A stretch of DNA of 64,000 nt, from assembly GCF_964030655.1 (NCBI RefSeq), contig NZ_OZ034915.1:1-64000 (forward strand), written 5' to 3'. Shown piece after piece: positions 15,219 to 26,872 of this stretch (its first letter is position 1; each line of letters opens with the position of its first letter). This stretch comes from Spiroplasma endosymbiont of Poecilobothrus nobilitatus (GTDB lineage Bacteria; Bacillota_I; Bacilli_A; Mycoplasmatales; Mycoplasmataceae). A program made the position numbers and the translations under genes. A model generated the notes under the pieces. It had not been told where the DNA came from. It did no database searches and was given only the letters and a program-made list of their open reading frames with translations.

Positions 15219-16520
15219 ATGGAAACTAAACTTTTAAAACAGAATGAAAAATATGTTATCGGGGTGTCTGGTGGTCCGGATAGTATGTTTTTACTTGACA
15301 ATATTTATAATAATTCAGAGTTAGATATTAATAATTTCATTGTGTGTTTGGTAAATTACCAGAAGCGAAAAGAAAGTGACTATGATGAACAAATTGTTGT
15401 TGAATATTGCCAAAAACGAAATATTAAGGTCCATGTAAAAAAAGTGACAGCGAAAGACTATGAACAGTATCAGACTAATTCTCATAATTTTCAAGCAGTC
15501 GCTCGTGGCATACGATATGATTTTTTTTTACAAATTAGTGAAAAATATTGTTGCCAGGGTGTTTTAATTGCCCATAATTTGACTGATTATATTGAAACAT
15601 ATATTTTACAAAAACAACGAAATGGAATTGTTGAATATTATGGTCTAAATAAAACTAGTTATTATTATTCTCAATTGTTCGACAAAAAACTAAAAGTGTT
15701 GCGGATTATATTAGAAATATCAAGAGAAGAAATTATTGAATATTTATTTCATCAGCAAATTAATTATGCGATTGATTCAACTAATATTTTAGCGATTTAT
15801 AATCGAAATATTATTCGTAATGAAATTCAGGATATTAATTTACAAGATATGTTATTAGAAATTGAGGAAAAAAATAAGAAAAATGAACAATTAAAGTTAA
15901 TTGCAAAAAATTATTTGATTGAAAATTTTGGACAAATTAATGTTACTAGTTTTAATGCTCTTAATAATATTCAGTTGCAAAAAATTATTATTTTTAATTA
16001 TTTTAAAACTAATAAGGTTGTTTATTTAATTAGGAATAAAAAAAGAAAGTTTTTAGATGAAATAATTAAGGAATTAAAAAGTTTAAAACCAAATATTATT
16101 CTTAAAATTAATTCAAGATATTCTTTAATTAAATCATATGATAATGTTGAAATTGTTAATAATGAACTTTTAGAATTAACAACAATTCAAATGACACCAA
16201 CAACTGGATTACCAATAAAATGAAAAGAAAATATTATTAATTGGGGAACTAAAAATAAGCATGATTTTAAGTTAACAGCAGCACAATGACCAATCACAAT
16301 TACAAACGATTTATCTTTGCTAAGAAATGTAATAATTAATAAGATGCGTTTAAATCGTTGATTTATCAAAAATAAAGTACCTCTTTTAGCAAGAAAAAGT
16401 TATTTTGTGTTAGATAAGAATAATAACCTTATTTATGCGAACAATTTAGTTGATTTAAAAATTAATAAATTTATTAATAATACTTTAGTGGAAAAATACA
16501 ATTTATTTTTTTTATGATAA
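15219..16520 (+). CDS. tilS: tRNA(Ile)-lysidine synthetase
   Basis: Adds lysine to C34 of the CAT-anticodon tRNA-Ile so that it reads ATA. 433 residues with TGA as Trp. The PP-loop is GVSGGPDSMFLL near residue 15. ATG at 15219 has AGGTG just upstream (overlapping the previous stop); GTG at 15210 is a weaker alternative. The C-terminal half is divergent, as is usual for mollicutes. ftsH and hslO follow, reflecting the tilS-ftsH-hslO cluster of Bacillus without hpt. Confidence 0.9.
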
Positions 16521-16555
16521 AATAGTCTAGAATTGGGTTATTATTTTAAATAACC
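16515..16555 (+). promoter_or_regulatory. ftsH promoter and leader hairpin
   Basis: Extended -10 TGATAAAAT (16515-16523) overlaps the tilS stop. A hairpin GGTTATT/AATAACC (16536-16555) follows in the leader without a T run, so it is not a terminator. Confidence 0.5.
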
Positions 16556-16598
16556 GAAAAAGATTAATTTTAAAAGTCTTAATAGAGAGGAAACAGTT

Positions 16599-18617
16599 AT
16601 GAATAAAAAAAGAATGTGATTTGCAATTATAAGTTCGTTAATTTTTATTGGTTTGATTATTTTAACAATTGTATTATGAACAAAATCAGATATTACAAAA
16701 ATTAGCGAAGGTGATATGCAAAAAATTGGTAATACTCAAAAGTATAACGATCAAAATATTAATGAAATTACTATTAAGGCTAATGTTGGTAAAAATACTG
16801 TAGTTATGGAAGGAATCATTAGATATTCTGAGAATGGTGTTATCAAAACTGTTCTCTATAGTTCGGAATGAAACCGAGAAGGTTTTAGAACTTATACTTA
16901 TAAGGACGGAATAGCAACAAATACATGACATGAAAATTTTAAAAATAAATTAAAAGGTGGTCTTGTTTCATTTGACCGTGAATTTGTTCCAATGTGACAA
17001 GCAATGTTAATACAATTAGTACCATGATTATTAATAATGGGAATCGCTGTCTTTATGATTGCTCGTTTATCAAAAATGTCTGGTGGGATGTCGGGCGCTA
17101 ATCCCTTTTCAATGGGGAAAAATAAAGCACGTCAAATTCAATCAACTGTTAAATTTTCTGATGTTGCAGGAATTAATGAAGAAAAAACAGAGTTAGTTGA
17201 GTTAGTTGATTATTTAAAAAATCCACAGAAATATTCAAGTATGGGTGCTCGTGCTCCAAAAGGAGTTCTAATGGAAGGGCCACCAGGGACAGGAAAAACT
17301 TTATTAGCAAAAGCTGTTGCTGGAGAAGCTGGTGTGCCATTCTTTTCAATTTCAGGTTCTGAATTTGAAGAAATGTTTGTTGGAGTTGGTGCTTCAAGAA
17401 TTCGCGAAATGTTTATTGCAGCTAAAAAAGCAGCACCATGTATCATTTTTATTGATGAAATTGATGCTGTTGGTCGAAAAAGAACTGTTTCAATTGGAAG
17501 TGGTGCTAATGAACAAACATTGAACCAGTTATTAGTTGAAATGGATGGTTTTGGAACTAATACGGGAGTTATTGTTATGGCAGCAACAAACCGAGTTGAT
17601 GTATTAGACTTTGCTTTATTAAGACCAGGGCGTTTTGACCGCCAAATTCAAATTTCATTACCAGATATTAATGAACGAGAAGCAATTTTAAAATTACATG
17701 CCCGAAATAAAGCAGTTTCAACAGAGGTTGATTTTAGACGAATCGCTGAAAGAACGCCAGGATTTTCTGGAGCCCAATTAGAGAATGTTTTAAATGAAGC
17801 AGCAATTTTATGTGTTCGTAAGAATTTAAAAATTATTACTGTTAATATTATTGATGAAGCGATTGATCGTGTTGTTGGGGGGCCAGCAAAAGAATCACGT
17901 AAATATTCAGTAATGGATAAAGATATTGTTTCTTATCATGAAGCTGGTCATGCCCTAATTGGTTTACGTTTACAAGCAGCTAGCAAAGTTCAAAAAGTTA
18001 CTATTATTCCACGTGGACAAGCAGGTGGTTATACAATTATGACACCAAAAGAAGAAACAATGTTTCATAGTAAAGAGAACTTATATTCGACAATTACTGG
18101 TTATTTAGGTGGGCGTGCATCAGAAGAAATTATTTTTGGAAAAACAAAAATAACAACAGGAGCACATGATGATTTAGAAAAAGCAACTAATATTGCGCGT
18201 CATATGGTTACTGAATATGGAATGAGTTCTTTAGGATTAGTACAATTTGAATCACCAAAAGATGAATATACTGGAACAAGAAAACGTTATTCAGAAAATA
18301 TTGCAGCTAAAATTGATACTGAAGTTCGTAAAATTTTAGATGATTGTTATGTAACAGCAAAAGCATTAATTTCTGAAAATCGTAGTTTATTAGATTTAAT
18401 TGCTGAAAGTTTAAAAATATTAGAAACAATTACGGCAGAACAAATTGAATATATTGATAAATATCATAAATTACCTGATGAAGTAATTCATGAAAAAGAA
18501 CGTGCAGCAAAGCATAAAGAAAAAAAAGCAAAAGGTGAAATTTTAGAAGTTAAACCAAAAGAACGAAAAAAAGATCACCCAGAAGATGATAAAAATAATG
18601 ATCCAAATAAGAAGTAG
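16599..18617 (+). CDS. ftsH: ATP-dependent membrane zinc protease FtsH
   Basis: Membrane-anchored AAA+ protease that removes damaged membrane and regulatory proteins. 672 residues. Two membrane segments flank a small external domain: about residues 5-27 and 130-155. Walker A GPPGTGKT near 228, Walker [13 protein letters not shown] near 283, second region of homology LLRPGRFDR near 343, and the zinc protease motif HEAGH near 448. The tail is Lys/Glu-rich. Ribosome binding site GAGAGGAAA. Several TGA Trp codons lie in the N-terminal part, so the true start is upstream of the longest standard-code frame. Confidence 0.97.
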
Positions 18618-18644
18618 ACTAATTAAGTATACTTCTTGTTTTAC
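18609..18644 (+). terminator. Probable terminator after ftsH
   Basis: AAGAAGTA (18609-18616) pairs with TACTTCTT (18630-18637), overlapping the ftsH stop, followed by a T-rich stretch. The T run is interrupted, so strength is uncertain. Confidence 0.55.
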
Positions 18645-18704
18645 TTTTAACGATGATTATACTATAATTGCAAAGGAAAGAAATTTATAAAGGAGTTTAA
18701 AGGA

Positions 18705-19568
18705 ATGGACAAAGTAACAAAAGCAATTAGTAATGTTCATAATGTTAAAATGACAGTTGTTGATGCAACTAAATCATTAAACGATATTATTAAATTACAT
18801 GCAACTAATCCGCTCGCAACAATTGTGTTGTCAAGAGTTGTTCTAGCCACTATTTTAATTGGTAGTGATATGAAAAATGCAACTGATAAAATGACAAGTA
18901 TTATTAATGGAAATGGCCCAATTGGAACGATTATGGCAGAATATACTGGTCATAAAGTACGAGGATTTTGTGCTAATACACAATTTGATGTTGAACAAAT
19001 TAAACGTGAACACAATGTTATTTCCCAAGTAGTTGGTACAAATGGTTATTTACGCGTAATGAAAGATTTAGGAATGAAAGAAAGTTTCTCAGGTCAAATT
19101 CAATTAATTTCTGGTGAAATTAATTTAGATTTTACCTATTATTTAGCACAAAGTGAACAAATTAAATCAGTTATTGCATGTTCAATTAAAATGAATGAAG
19201 ATAACACAATTGAAAAAGCAGTTGGTTTTTTCGCGCAGTTGTTACCAGAACATAAAGAGGACAATATTGACTATTTAGAAGAAAAAATTGAAAATCTAGA
19301 AAACATTAGTCATAAATTAATTGCTGAAGATAATTTAATTAATATTTTTAAACTCATTGATCAAAATGCAAAAGTATTAGAAGTTGATGAAGTTAAATTT
19401 GAATGTAGTTGCTCATACGAAAAAGCTTTAGAATCAGCAAAATTATTAGGTGATGAGCAACTTAATGAAATTTTAATAAATAATGGCGAAATTGAAATTG
19501 CATGTGATTTTTGCCGCAAAAAATATCATATTAGAGCAAGTGATTTAAAAAGTTTACTTAAAGAATAA
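18705..19568 (+). CDS. hslO: Redox-regulated chaperone Hsp33
   Basis: Holdase chaperone activated by oxidation. 287 residues. The C-terminal zinc switch is complete: CSC near residue 235 and CDFC near 268, giving the CxC...CxxC arrangement. The N-terminal domain contains the family pattern VSRVVLATILIGSDMK and NGNGPIGTIMAEY. Starts after AAGGAG. It stands after ftsH as in Bacillus. With the NADH oxidase-like gene at 28335 broken, oxidative-stress protection in this cell may rest more on such proteins; that link is inference. Confidence 0.95.
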   Translation: MDKVTKAISNVHNVKMTVVDATKSLNDIIKLHATNPLATIVLSRVVLATILIGSDMKNATDKMTSIINGNGPIGTIMAEYTGHKVRGFCANTQFDVEQIKREHNVISQVVGTNGYLRVMKDLGMKESFSGQIQLISGEINLDFTYYLAQSEQIKSVIACSIKMNEDNTIEKAVGFFAQLLPEHKEDNIDYLEEKIENLENISHKLIAEDNLINIFKLIDQNAKVLEVDEVKFECSCSYEKALESAKLLGDEQLNEILINNGEIEIACDFCRKKYHIRASDLKSLLKE

Positions 19569-19683
19569 GGGCAAGATATCTTAAATAAGTTGATAAAATT
19601 ATAATAATTTTGTTATGGTATTATTATGATAAAAAATAATTGTAAAATTTATTTTAGTATTTAAAGAGGGGGCACAACACAAG

Positions 19684-20625
19684 ATGGCTGAAATTAAAGA
19701 TGTACCTAGTACAGGCCAAACAAAACCACATGGGAAAGAAGCTAAAACAAAAAAACCAAATGACAAGGAACCAAAAGAAAAAGTTGATTATACTGCCGTT
19801 AAAGAATTTAAACAAAAGTTAAAAGAACAAAAGAAACAAACAAAGTTATATTCAAAACGAATTTTAAAAGGGGAAATTATCTCAACAACAAATAGTAAAC
19901 CAGATACAAGTAAATATGTAATTGAACTAGTTAATGTTAAAAAATCATATATTACTGGGGAAGTTGAAACACCAGTTTTAAAAGGAATTGATTTAAAATT
20001 AGAAAAAGGAGACTTTATTGTTATTTTAGGTCCTTCTGGATCAGGAAAAACAACATTACTAAACATTATTTCAGGTTTAGATAAAGTTTCAAGTGGTGAT
20101 GTTTTTGTTATTGGCTATAACTTATCGTTATTAAAAGATGTTGATTTAACAAAATTTAGACGAGATAATGTTGGTTTTATTTTCCAACAATATAATTTAT
20201 TAACTAATTTAACTGCTAAAGAAAATGCTGAAGTTGGGGAAAATTTAAGTAAAAACAAAAATAAAGATATGACAATTAAAAATATTTTTGAGACAATTGG
20301 AATGGAAGAACAAATGAACAAATATCCTCACCAAATGTCAGGGGGACAGCAACAACGGGTTTCAATTGCTAGAGCATTAGCAAAAAATCCAGATATCTTA
20401 TTTGGTGATGAACCAACAGGAGCTTTAGATGAAGAAATGGGTCGAAAAGTACTTGAAATTTTAGTTGATGTTAATAAAAAATATAAAACAACGGTTATTA
20501 TTGTTACGCATAATCCAAATATTGCTGATATTGCTAATACAGTTATTCATGTTCGTAATGGATTAATTGACCAAATTAAGAAAAATACACATCCAAAGAA
20601 ACCAAACAAAATTGATTGATCTTAA
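19684..20625 (+). CDS. ABC transporter ATP-binding protein, MacB/LolD type
   Basis: Soluble ATPase of an export- or lipoprotein-release-type ABC system. 313 residues. Walker A GPSGSGKTT near residue 117, signature SGGQQQRVSIARAL near 219, Walker B ILFGDEPTGALD near 240, H-loop VTHN near 276. Unusual is a Lys-rich, likely disordered N-terminal extension of about 75 residues before the ABC fold (VELVNVKKSYITG). No permease gene adjoins it, so its membrane partner is elsewhere. Ends after one TGA Trp. Ribosome site GAGGGGG. Confidence 0.9.
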
Positions 20626-20628
20626 TTT

Positions 20629-20660
20629 GTAAAACGCTATTATGTGTTTTATATTTTTTT
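20629..20660 (+). terminator. Terminator after the ABC ATPase gene
   Basis: AAAACGC/GTGTTTT stem with one G-U pair and loop TATTAT, followed by ATATTTTTT. Confidence 0.6.
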
Positions 20661-20729
20661 ATTAATATTAGAAATATTTTTTAAAATAATAAAATAATTT
20701 TAGAATATCTTTAATGAATTATTAAAATT

Positions 20730-20738
20730 TGTTACAAT
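20730..20738 (+). promoter_or_regulatory. Promoter of the small cysteine-rich gene
   Basis: TGTTACAAT fits an extended -10 (TGn then TACAAT), about 80 bases ahead of the start codon. No strong -35 is seen. Confidence 0.5.
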
Positions 20739-20816
20739 TAAGAAGAAGTTATCGTTTAACTATTTACTTACAAGTAATAATTTATTAAATAATAATTTTG
20801 TAAGGAGGAAATTTAT

Positions 20817-20927
20817 ATGACAGATTGTAGTTTATCTTGCCATGCATACCAATGTTCATGTTCAGGTACAAACAGTGACCATAAATGTTTTGAATGTGAT
20901 TGTAACAAACCATATGGCCGAAAATAA
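20817..20927 (+). CDS. Small cysteine-rich protein, 36 residues
   Basis: Not recognised. A short frame opens with ATG at 20817, seven bases after a near-ideal ribosome binding site (TAAGGAGGAA), and ends at TAA. The product has seven cysteines (positions 4, 8, 13, 15, 24, 27, 29), three His/Asp-type potential ligands and ends in NKPYGRK. Patterns CxC and CxxCxC resemble small metal-binding or metallothionein-like peptides. It has its own promoter-like element and a strong terminator, so it is a single-gene transcription unit. Metal binding is inference; a redox buffer or an antimicrobial-type peptide is possible. Confidence 0.8.
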   Translation: MTDCSLSCHAYQCSCSGTNSDHKCFECDCNKPYGRK

Positions 20928-20933
20928 TATTTT

Positions 20934-20960
20934 GTTTCTCGTTTTCGAGAAACTTTTTTT
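20934..20960 (+). terminator. Strong intrinsic terminator
   Basis: Perfect stem GTTTCTCG / CGAGAAAC with a TTTT loop, followed by seven T, seven bases after the cysteine-rich gene. Confidence 0.93.
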
Positions 20961-21083
20961 GAAATATCATATATGAACTATAATAAGGAATAATTAACCT
21001 TAAAAATAGTTTTTTATTGAATTTATTGTTATTTTTGATTAAGATTTATCTAATGACTGTTAATTAAAGAAGGAATTAGAAAA

Positions 21084-22083
21084 ATGAGAATTGGAAATAT
21101 AAATATTGAAATCAAAGGGCAAGTTTTTTTAGCACCAATGGCCAGAATTACGAATGAAGCATTTCGAATTATTTGCCATTAATTAGGAGCAGGATTGGTT
21201 TATGCTGAAATGGTTAGTGATAAAGCAATTTTTCAAAAAAATGAACGAACTTTACAAATGATTAAGGTAAATAAATTAGAACATCCAATTTCAATGAAAA
21301 TTTTTGGAACAGATATTGAAACTTTTGTTGCAGCAGCAAAATATGTTGTTCAACATAGTGGTTGTGATATTATTGATATTAATATTGGTTTGTCCTGCAC
21401 CAAAAATTGCAATTAAGTCACAAGCGGGGTCATATTTATCAAAACATCCCCAACGCGTTTACAAAGTTGTTAAAGCAGTGGTTGAAAATGTTGCTAAACC
21501 AGTAACTGTTAAAATTCGAATTGGCTGAGATGAAGAGAATATTAATTGTGTTGAAATTGCAAAATATTGTGAACAAGCAGGAGCACAAGCAATTGCAGTT
21601 CATGCTCGAACACGAAATAAATTTTATTATGGAAAAGCTGATTGAAATTGAATTAGGAAAGTAAAATAAAATGTTGCAATTCCAGTAATTGTAAATAGTG
21701 ATGTTTTTACTTGTGAAGAAGCAAAACGAATGTTAAAAGAGACTGGTTGTGATGCAATTATGTTAGCACGAGGAGCACAAGGTAATCCATGAGTATTTAA
21801 ATAGATTAAACATTTTTTAGATACTGGTGAAAAAATTGAGCAACCACAATTAGATGAATGACGGAATATTATTTTCCGCCATGCAGAATTATTATTAAAT
21901 TTAAAGGGAGAACAAATTGCAGCGAGTGAAATGCGGAAAAATTTATCCTTTTATTTTAAAGGAAAGCCAGAAGCTATTAATTATAAAATTCGGTCAACGC
22001 AAATAAATACAATATTTGAGTTAAAAATGCTTGTTAATGAATATATTGCCTATTATAATAGTAATATTAGTGTTGCTAAATAG
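21084..22083 (+). pseudogene. dus: tRNA-dihydrouridine synthase, broken
   Basis: The frame pieces reconstruct a DusB-like flavoenzyme that reduces uridine in tRNA D-loops: FLAPMARITNEAFR start, GAGLVYAEMVS, then the active-site region that should read GCPAPKIAIKSQAGS, and AIAVHARTR and DAIMLARGAQGNPW later. It is broken by TAA at 21180, one extra T near 21389 just before the catalytic cysteine, TAA at 21667 and TAG at 21802. The start ATG still has AAGGAATT upstream. Four independent lesions make it a certain pseudogene unless the assembly is poor here. Confidence 0.92.
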
Positions 22084-22100
22084 TAAAAAGGAGAATTAAA

Positions 22101-23603
<1,503 letters not shown>

Positions 23604-23611
23604 GTGATTGT

Positions 23612-24804
23612 ATGGTATTTGGTATTGAAATTGGTTATAGTTCAATTTTAACATTACGTTAAACAGTAGAAGCAATTAGTCTAATAAAACGTGAATTAGT
23701 TCGTCGTTTTATTATTAAATTTAATTTATTAAAAGTTGATGCACCTTTAATTACTACGGAAGAAAAAGGGTTTAATGATGATTTTTGAATGACAGAACGG
23801 CCAATTGATTTTGATATTTCCCCAACTAAATTAGTTGGGGAAATATTACAGTCACACAATAAATGACGACGAAATGCAATTAAACAATATGAATTGTTAG
23901 AAAACGAAGTAATTTTAACAACGGCAATAGTTTTATGTCGTGATATTAAGCAATCAAATAGCCAAGCAGTAAGTTTTAGTGAAATTGGATTTGATTTATT
24001 ATTGGAAGAAAAAGACATTACATTATTAAAAATTAAACAAACAATTGATAAAGCAACTAATATTGTTAGTGATGTAGAAGATATTTTATTATTAAAATTT
24101 CCGCAATTAAATAAGAAATTTAAGATAGTAAGAAAAAAGTTGAGGTTTGTAAGTATAACAAACAAAATTAAATTTACTTATTAATTAAGTAATGCAAAAA
24201 AAATGCTTAATATTAGGTTTTTAGTAAATTTATTTAATTTGTTTAGTTGTTTTTATTTATATTTTTTTGTAAAATCTCAACTTTTGTAATGCTATCAAAT
24301 TTAAGAAAAAATTAAATTGAACAAGTCAAATGTAATTACAAAAAGCAATGCGATTATTAAGTTATTAAGTTATCAAGAACGCTTGAATCGATATACAAGA
24401 GAAAATGATGCTACAATTCTATATGGTTTAAAAAAAGTATTACTAATAATACGATTGAAATTAGTGAATCGCAAGATGTTTTTAATTGGGAACTCTATGC
24501 GAAAATTTTTGTTTATGATTTTGTGTTAGAAAAAGCTATTTGTATTGGTTATTGTGCTGCTACTGTTAATCATGATGTTTTAAAAAGTCAATTAGCAGTA
24601 ACAAAAGAAACAAGTAAATTAAGAACAGAATATGATGCAAAATTAGCAACAAATGACTTATCAGTGACACTTTCGTTTGGACTTTTTAAGTCACAATTAG
24701 ATTTATTTTTATTAGAAAAACAACATATTGGTGAAGTTATTGCTTCGATTTGAAGTGATGATTTTTTAGAATATGTTAAGAAAAATGGAATTGAAATTTT
24801 ATAA
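23612..24804 (+). pseudogene. asnA: Aspartate-ammonia ligase, heavily decayed
   Basis: Asparagine synthetase A remnant. The N-terminal part shows LTLR-(stop)-TVEAISLIKRELV, DAPLITT, GFNDDF, TERPIDFDI and NKWRRNAIKQY, matching AsnA. The end still shows SFGLFKSQLD and HIGEVIASIW, corresponding to the AsnA GGGIGQSR and HIGEV-SVW motifs, with the catalytic glycines changed. Lesions: TAA in place of Gln at 23660, a stop at 24182, and a frame change at a run of seven A (24430-24436). The cell should therefore need asparagine from its host; this is inference. Confidence 0.8.
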
Positions 24805-25491
24805 ATGAAAAATTATACGGTAATTATTGTGGCAGCTGGGAAGTCATCACGTTTTAATCAGAAGGACAATAAGTTGCTATATCAACTTGATAATAAACAA
24901 ACTATTATTGAGCAAACATTAATGTTATTTTTAAGTGATCCACTTTGTACTGAAATTATTGTTGGTGTTAGTGAAGAAATTTTAACTTTTTTATTGAAAA
25001 AAAATTACCAAGAAAAAAATATACAATTTATTATGGGAGGAATAAAACGAGTTGATACGATTTATCAATGTTTAATTAATCATAAAATTAGTAATGAAAT
25101 CATAATGATTCATGATGGTGTGCGTTGTTTTACTAGTTTAACTTTTATTAATCAATTAAATCAAGTTTTTCAACAAAAAAATTATGAAGTGTTAATTCCA
25201 ATTTTACCAATTACAGAAACCCTTAAAAAGGTTAAAAATAATTTTGTTGAAAAAACATTACCTCGAGAAGAATATTTTACAATTCAGACGCCACAAATTT
25301 TTAAAGCAAGATTATTATATCAAGTTTATGACGCATATTTTCAGACTAAAAATAGAACAATAATTTATGATGATAGTTATTTAGTAGAGTTATTTTCACC
25401 AGAAACAAAAATTCATACAATTTATGGTGAAAAACAAAACATTAAATTAACTTATGTTGATGATTTAAAATTATTAAAATTATTAAAATAA
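24805..25491 (+). CDS. ispD: 2-C-methyl-D-erythritol 4-phosphate cytidylyltransferase
   Basis: Third step of the MEP isoprenoid pathway, transferring CMP to methylerythritol phosphate. 228 residues. The nucleotide-binding start reads IIVAAGKSSRFN (AAGxGxR type with Lys), followed by DNKLLYQL, then IMIHDGVRCF (the DAxRPF position) near residue 107 and IQTPQIFK near 161. It starts one base after the asnA remnant stop, without a clear own ribosome site. If the other MEP genes are present in the genome the pathway is complete; only ispD is seen here. Confidence 0.9.
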   Translation: MKNYTVIIVAAGKSSRFNQKDNKLLYQLDNKQTIIEQTLMLFLSDPLCTEIIVGVSEEILTFLLKKNYQEKNIQFIMGGIKRVDTIYQCLINHKISNEIIMIHDGVRCFTSLTFINQLNQVFQQKNYEVLIPILPITETLKKVKNNFVEKTLPREEYFTIQTPQIFKARLLYQVYDAYFQTKNRTIIYDDSYLVELFSPETKIHTIYGEKQNIKLTYVDDLKLLKLLK

Positions 25492-25494
25492 CTC

Positions 25495-25523
25495 TTACAA
25501 TTAAAGGAAATATAAGGTATAAT
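25495..25523 (+). promoter_or_regulatory. rpsF operon promoter
   Basis: TTACAA (25495-25500), 17-base spacer, TATAAT (25518-25523). It starts four bases after the ispD stop. Confidence 0.8.
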
Positions 25524-25529
25524 AATTGG

Positions 25530-25600
25530 CGAGTTAATAATGCTTGAATTATAATTATTAGCTCCTTGTCCGAATAGGACCTAGACCAAAAGAAAGAAAA
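25530..25600 (+). promoter_or_regulatory. Candidate S6:S18 autoregulatory leader
   Basis: The untranslated leader of rpsF-ssb-rpsR contains GTCC-GAATA-GGAC (25568-25580) flanked by CTCCTT and CTAGACC, so a CCG sits at a hairpin and an ACC downstream. A CCG/ACC hairpin motif in rpsF leaders is known to bind the S6:S18 complex in several bacteria. Match to that motif is by eye. Confidence 0.5.
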
Positions 25601-25604
25601 TAAA

Positions 25605-26054
25605 ATGCGTAAATATGAAATTATGTATATATTAAATCCCGAAGCAACTAATTTTGATGAATTAGAAAGTAAATTACACCAAATTTTAGAAGCTAATGGG
25701 GGGAAAATAGAAGAACACGGAAAATGATGAATTAAAGACTTAGTATATCCAATTAAAAAGAAAACAAAAGGATATTATGGAGTATTAATTGTTAATACAA
25801 CATCAGAAAACATTGATGAATTTGTTCGAATTAGTCATATTGAACAAGATGTGTTACGAATTTTAGTAATTAATACAGAAAAAGAAAAAGGATATATTCA
25901 ATCAACTGTTTATGCAAAAACAGAAGTTAAGAATGATAAACCAGACCGTGATCGTAGACCAGGGAATAAAAAATCTGATTATAAACGTCATGAACAACGT
26001 TCAGAAGGTGAAGAAACAAAACCAGAAAATGCACCAACTGAAACAAAAGAATAA
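25605..26054 (+). CDS. rpsF: Ribosomal protein S6
   Basis: Small-subunit protein S6, which pairs with S18. 149 residues, longer than the usual 95-100: the S6 fold (MRKYEIMYILNPEA... through VLRILVINTEKEKG) is followed by a charged C-terminal tail of about 45 residues rich in Lys, Asp, Arg, Glu. Two adjacent TGA Trp codons near 25727 read KWWIKDL. First gene of rpsF-ssb-rpsR with its own promoter and leader. Confidence 0.94.
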
Positions 26055-26077
26055 AAAATTAGGAGCGTGCAAGAGTT

Positions 26078-26524
26078 ATGTTAAATCGAGTTTCATTAGT
26101 AGGAAGACTAACCCGTGATTTAGAATTAAAAAATTCTGTTAATGGTAAACCATTTGTTGCTTTCACATTAGCAGTAAATAATAGTTTTAATAACCAAGCT
26201 TCGTTTATTCCTTGCTTTGCTTGGAATAAGGCGGCAGAAAATATGGCCCGTTATTTAAAAAAAGGATCATTAATTGCATTAGATGGACGTTTACAAACGA
26301 GAAGTGATAATGTTAATGGTCAAGTTGCGACAATTGTTCAAGTAATTGCTGATATGGTTTCTTTTTTAGATTCAAAAGGCGCTAGTGATGGCACTAACAT
26401 TGGTGGTCCATCAATGCCAATTGCTAATGATTTTTCTAACACAACTTTTGAACAACCAGAACCACAAGATGATAATAATAATAGTATTACTTTTGATGGC
26501 GATGATGCAATTTTATGAGATTAA
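26078..26524 (+). CDS. ssb: Single-stranded DNA-binding protein
   Basis: Coats single-stranded DNA at forks. 148 residues. The OB-fold starts MLNRVSLVGRLTRDLELK and contains FTLAVNN and IPCFAWNKAAENMARYLKKGS, as in all bacterial SSBs. A Gly/Asn-rich linker follows. The acidic tip ends DGDDAILWD, where Trp-Asp takes the place of the usual terminal Pro-Phe; the last Trp is TGA at 26516. Lies between rpsF and rpsR as in Firmicutes. Confidence 0.96.
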
Positions 26525-26530
26525 AAAGAA

Positions 26531-26767
26531 ATGAAAAAGAAAATGAATCCAAAATTTAAACGTTTTAAAAAACAATGTTATTTTACAAAAAATAAAATAA
26601 CATACATTGATTATAAAGATATTGAATTATTAAAAAAATTTATTTCTGGTAATGGTCAAATTTTGCCAAAACGAGTTACAGGAACAACTGCCAAAAACCA
26701 AAGAATGTTAGCAACAGCAATTAAAAGAGCTCGTCAAATGGCTTTATTACCATTTGTTATTGATTAA
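26531..26767 (+). CDS. rpsR: Ribosomal protein S18
   Basis: 78 residues. S18 signature [19 protein letters not shown] and [16 protein letters not shown] are intact. Basic throughout. It sits seven bases after ssb and ends the operon at a strong terminator. A cysteine (KKQCYF) remains at the N-terminal position often found in zinc-type S18, but no other ligands are present. Confidence 0.97.
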   Translation: MKKKMNPKFKRFKKQCYFTKNKITYIDYKDIELLKKFISGNGQILPKRVTGTTAKNQRMLATAIKRARQMALLPFVID

Positions 26768-26797
26768 AAAATACTTACTTTTGTGAGTATTTTTTCT
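26765..26797 (+). terminator. Terminator of the rpsF operon
   Basis: AAAAAATACTTAC / GTGAGTATTTTTT stem with a TTTT loop, overlapping the rpsR stop codon. Confidence 0.88.
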
Positions 26798-26872
26798 TTT
26801 TTCGTGTAGAATTAATATTATATATATCATAGGCAGTAAAAAATAGAATGGCAACACTTTTTAGGACACTTT

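Noticed and set aside
16187-16369. Minus-strand 60-residue frame over the tilS end
   Set aside because: tilS continues through TGA at 16221 on the plus strand to 16520.
23612-24184. Two separate unknown genes at 23612-24184 and 24317-24804
   Set aside because: The first matches the N-terminal and the second the C-terminal part of AsnA (HIGEV-SVW type end), so one decayed gene is the better reading.
24184-24215. Terminator hairpin after the first asnA part
   Set aside because: Only short pairing (TTAAG/CTTAA, GCA/TGC) with mismatches and no T run behind it.
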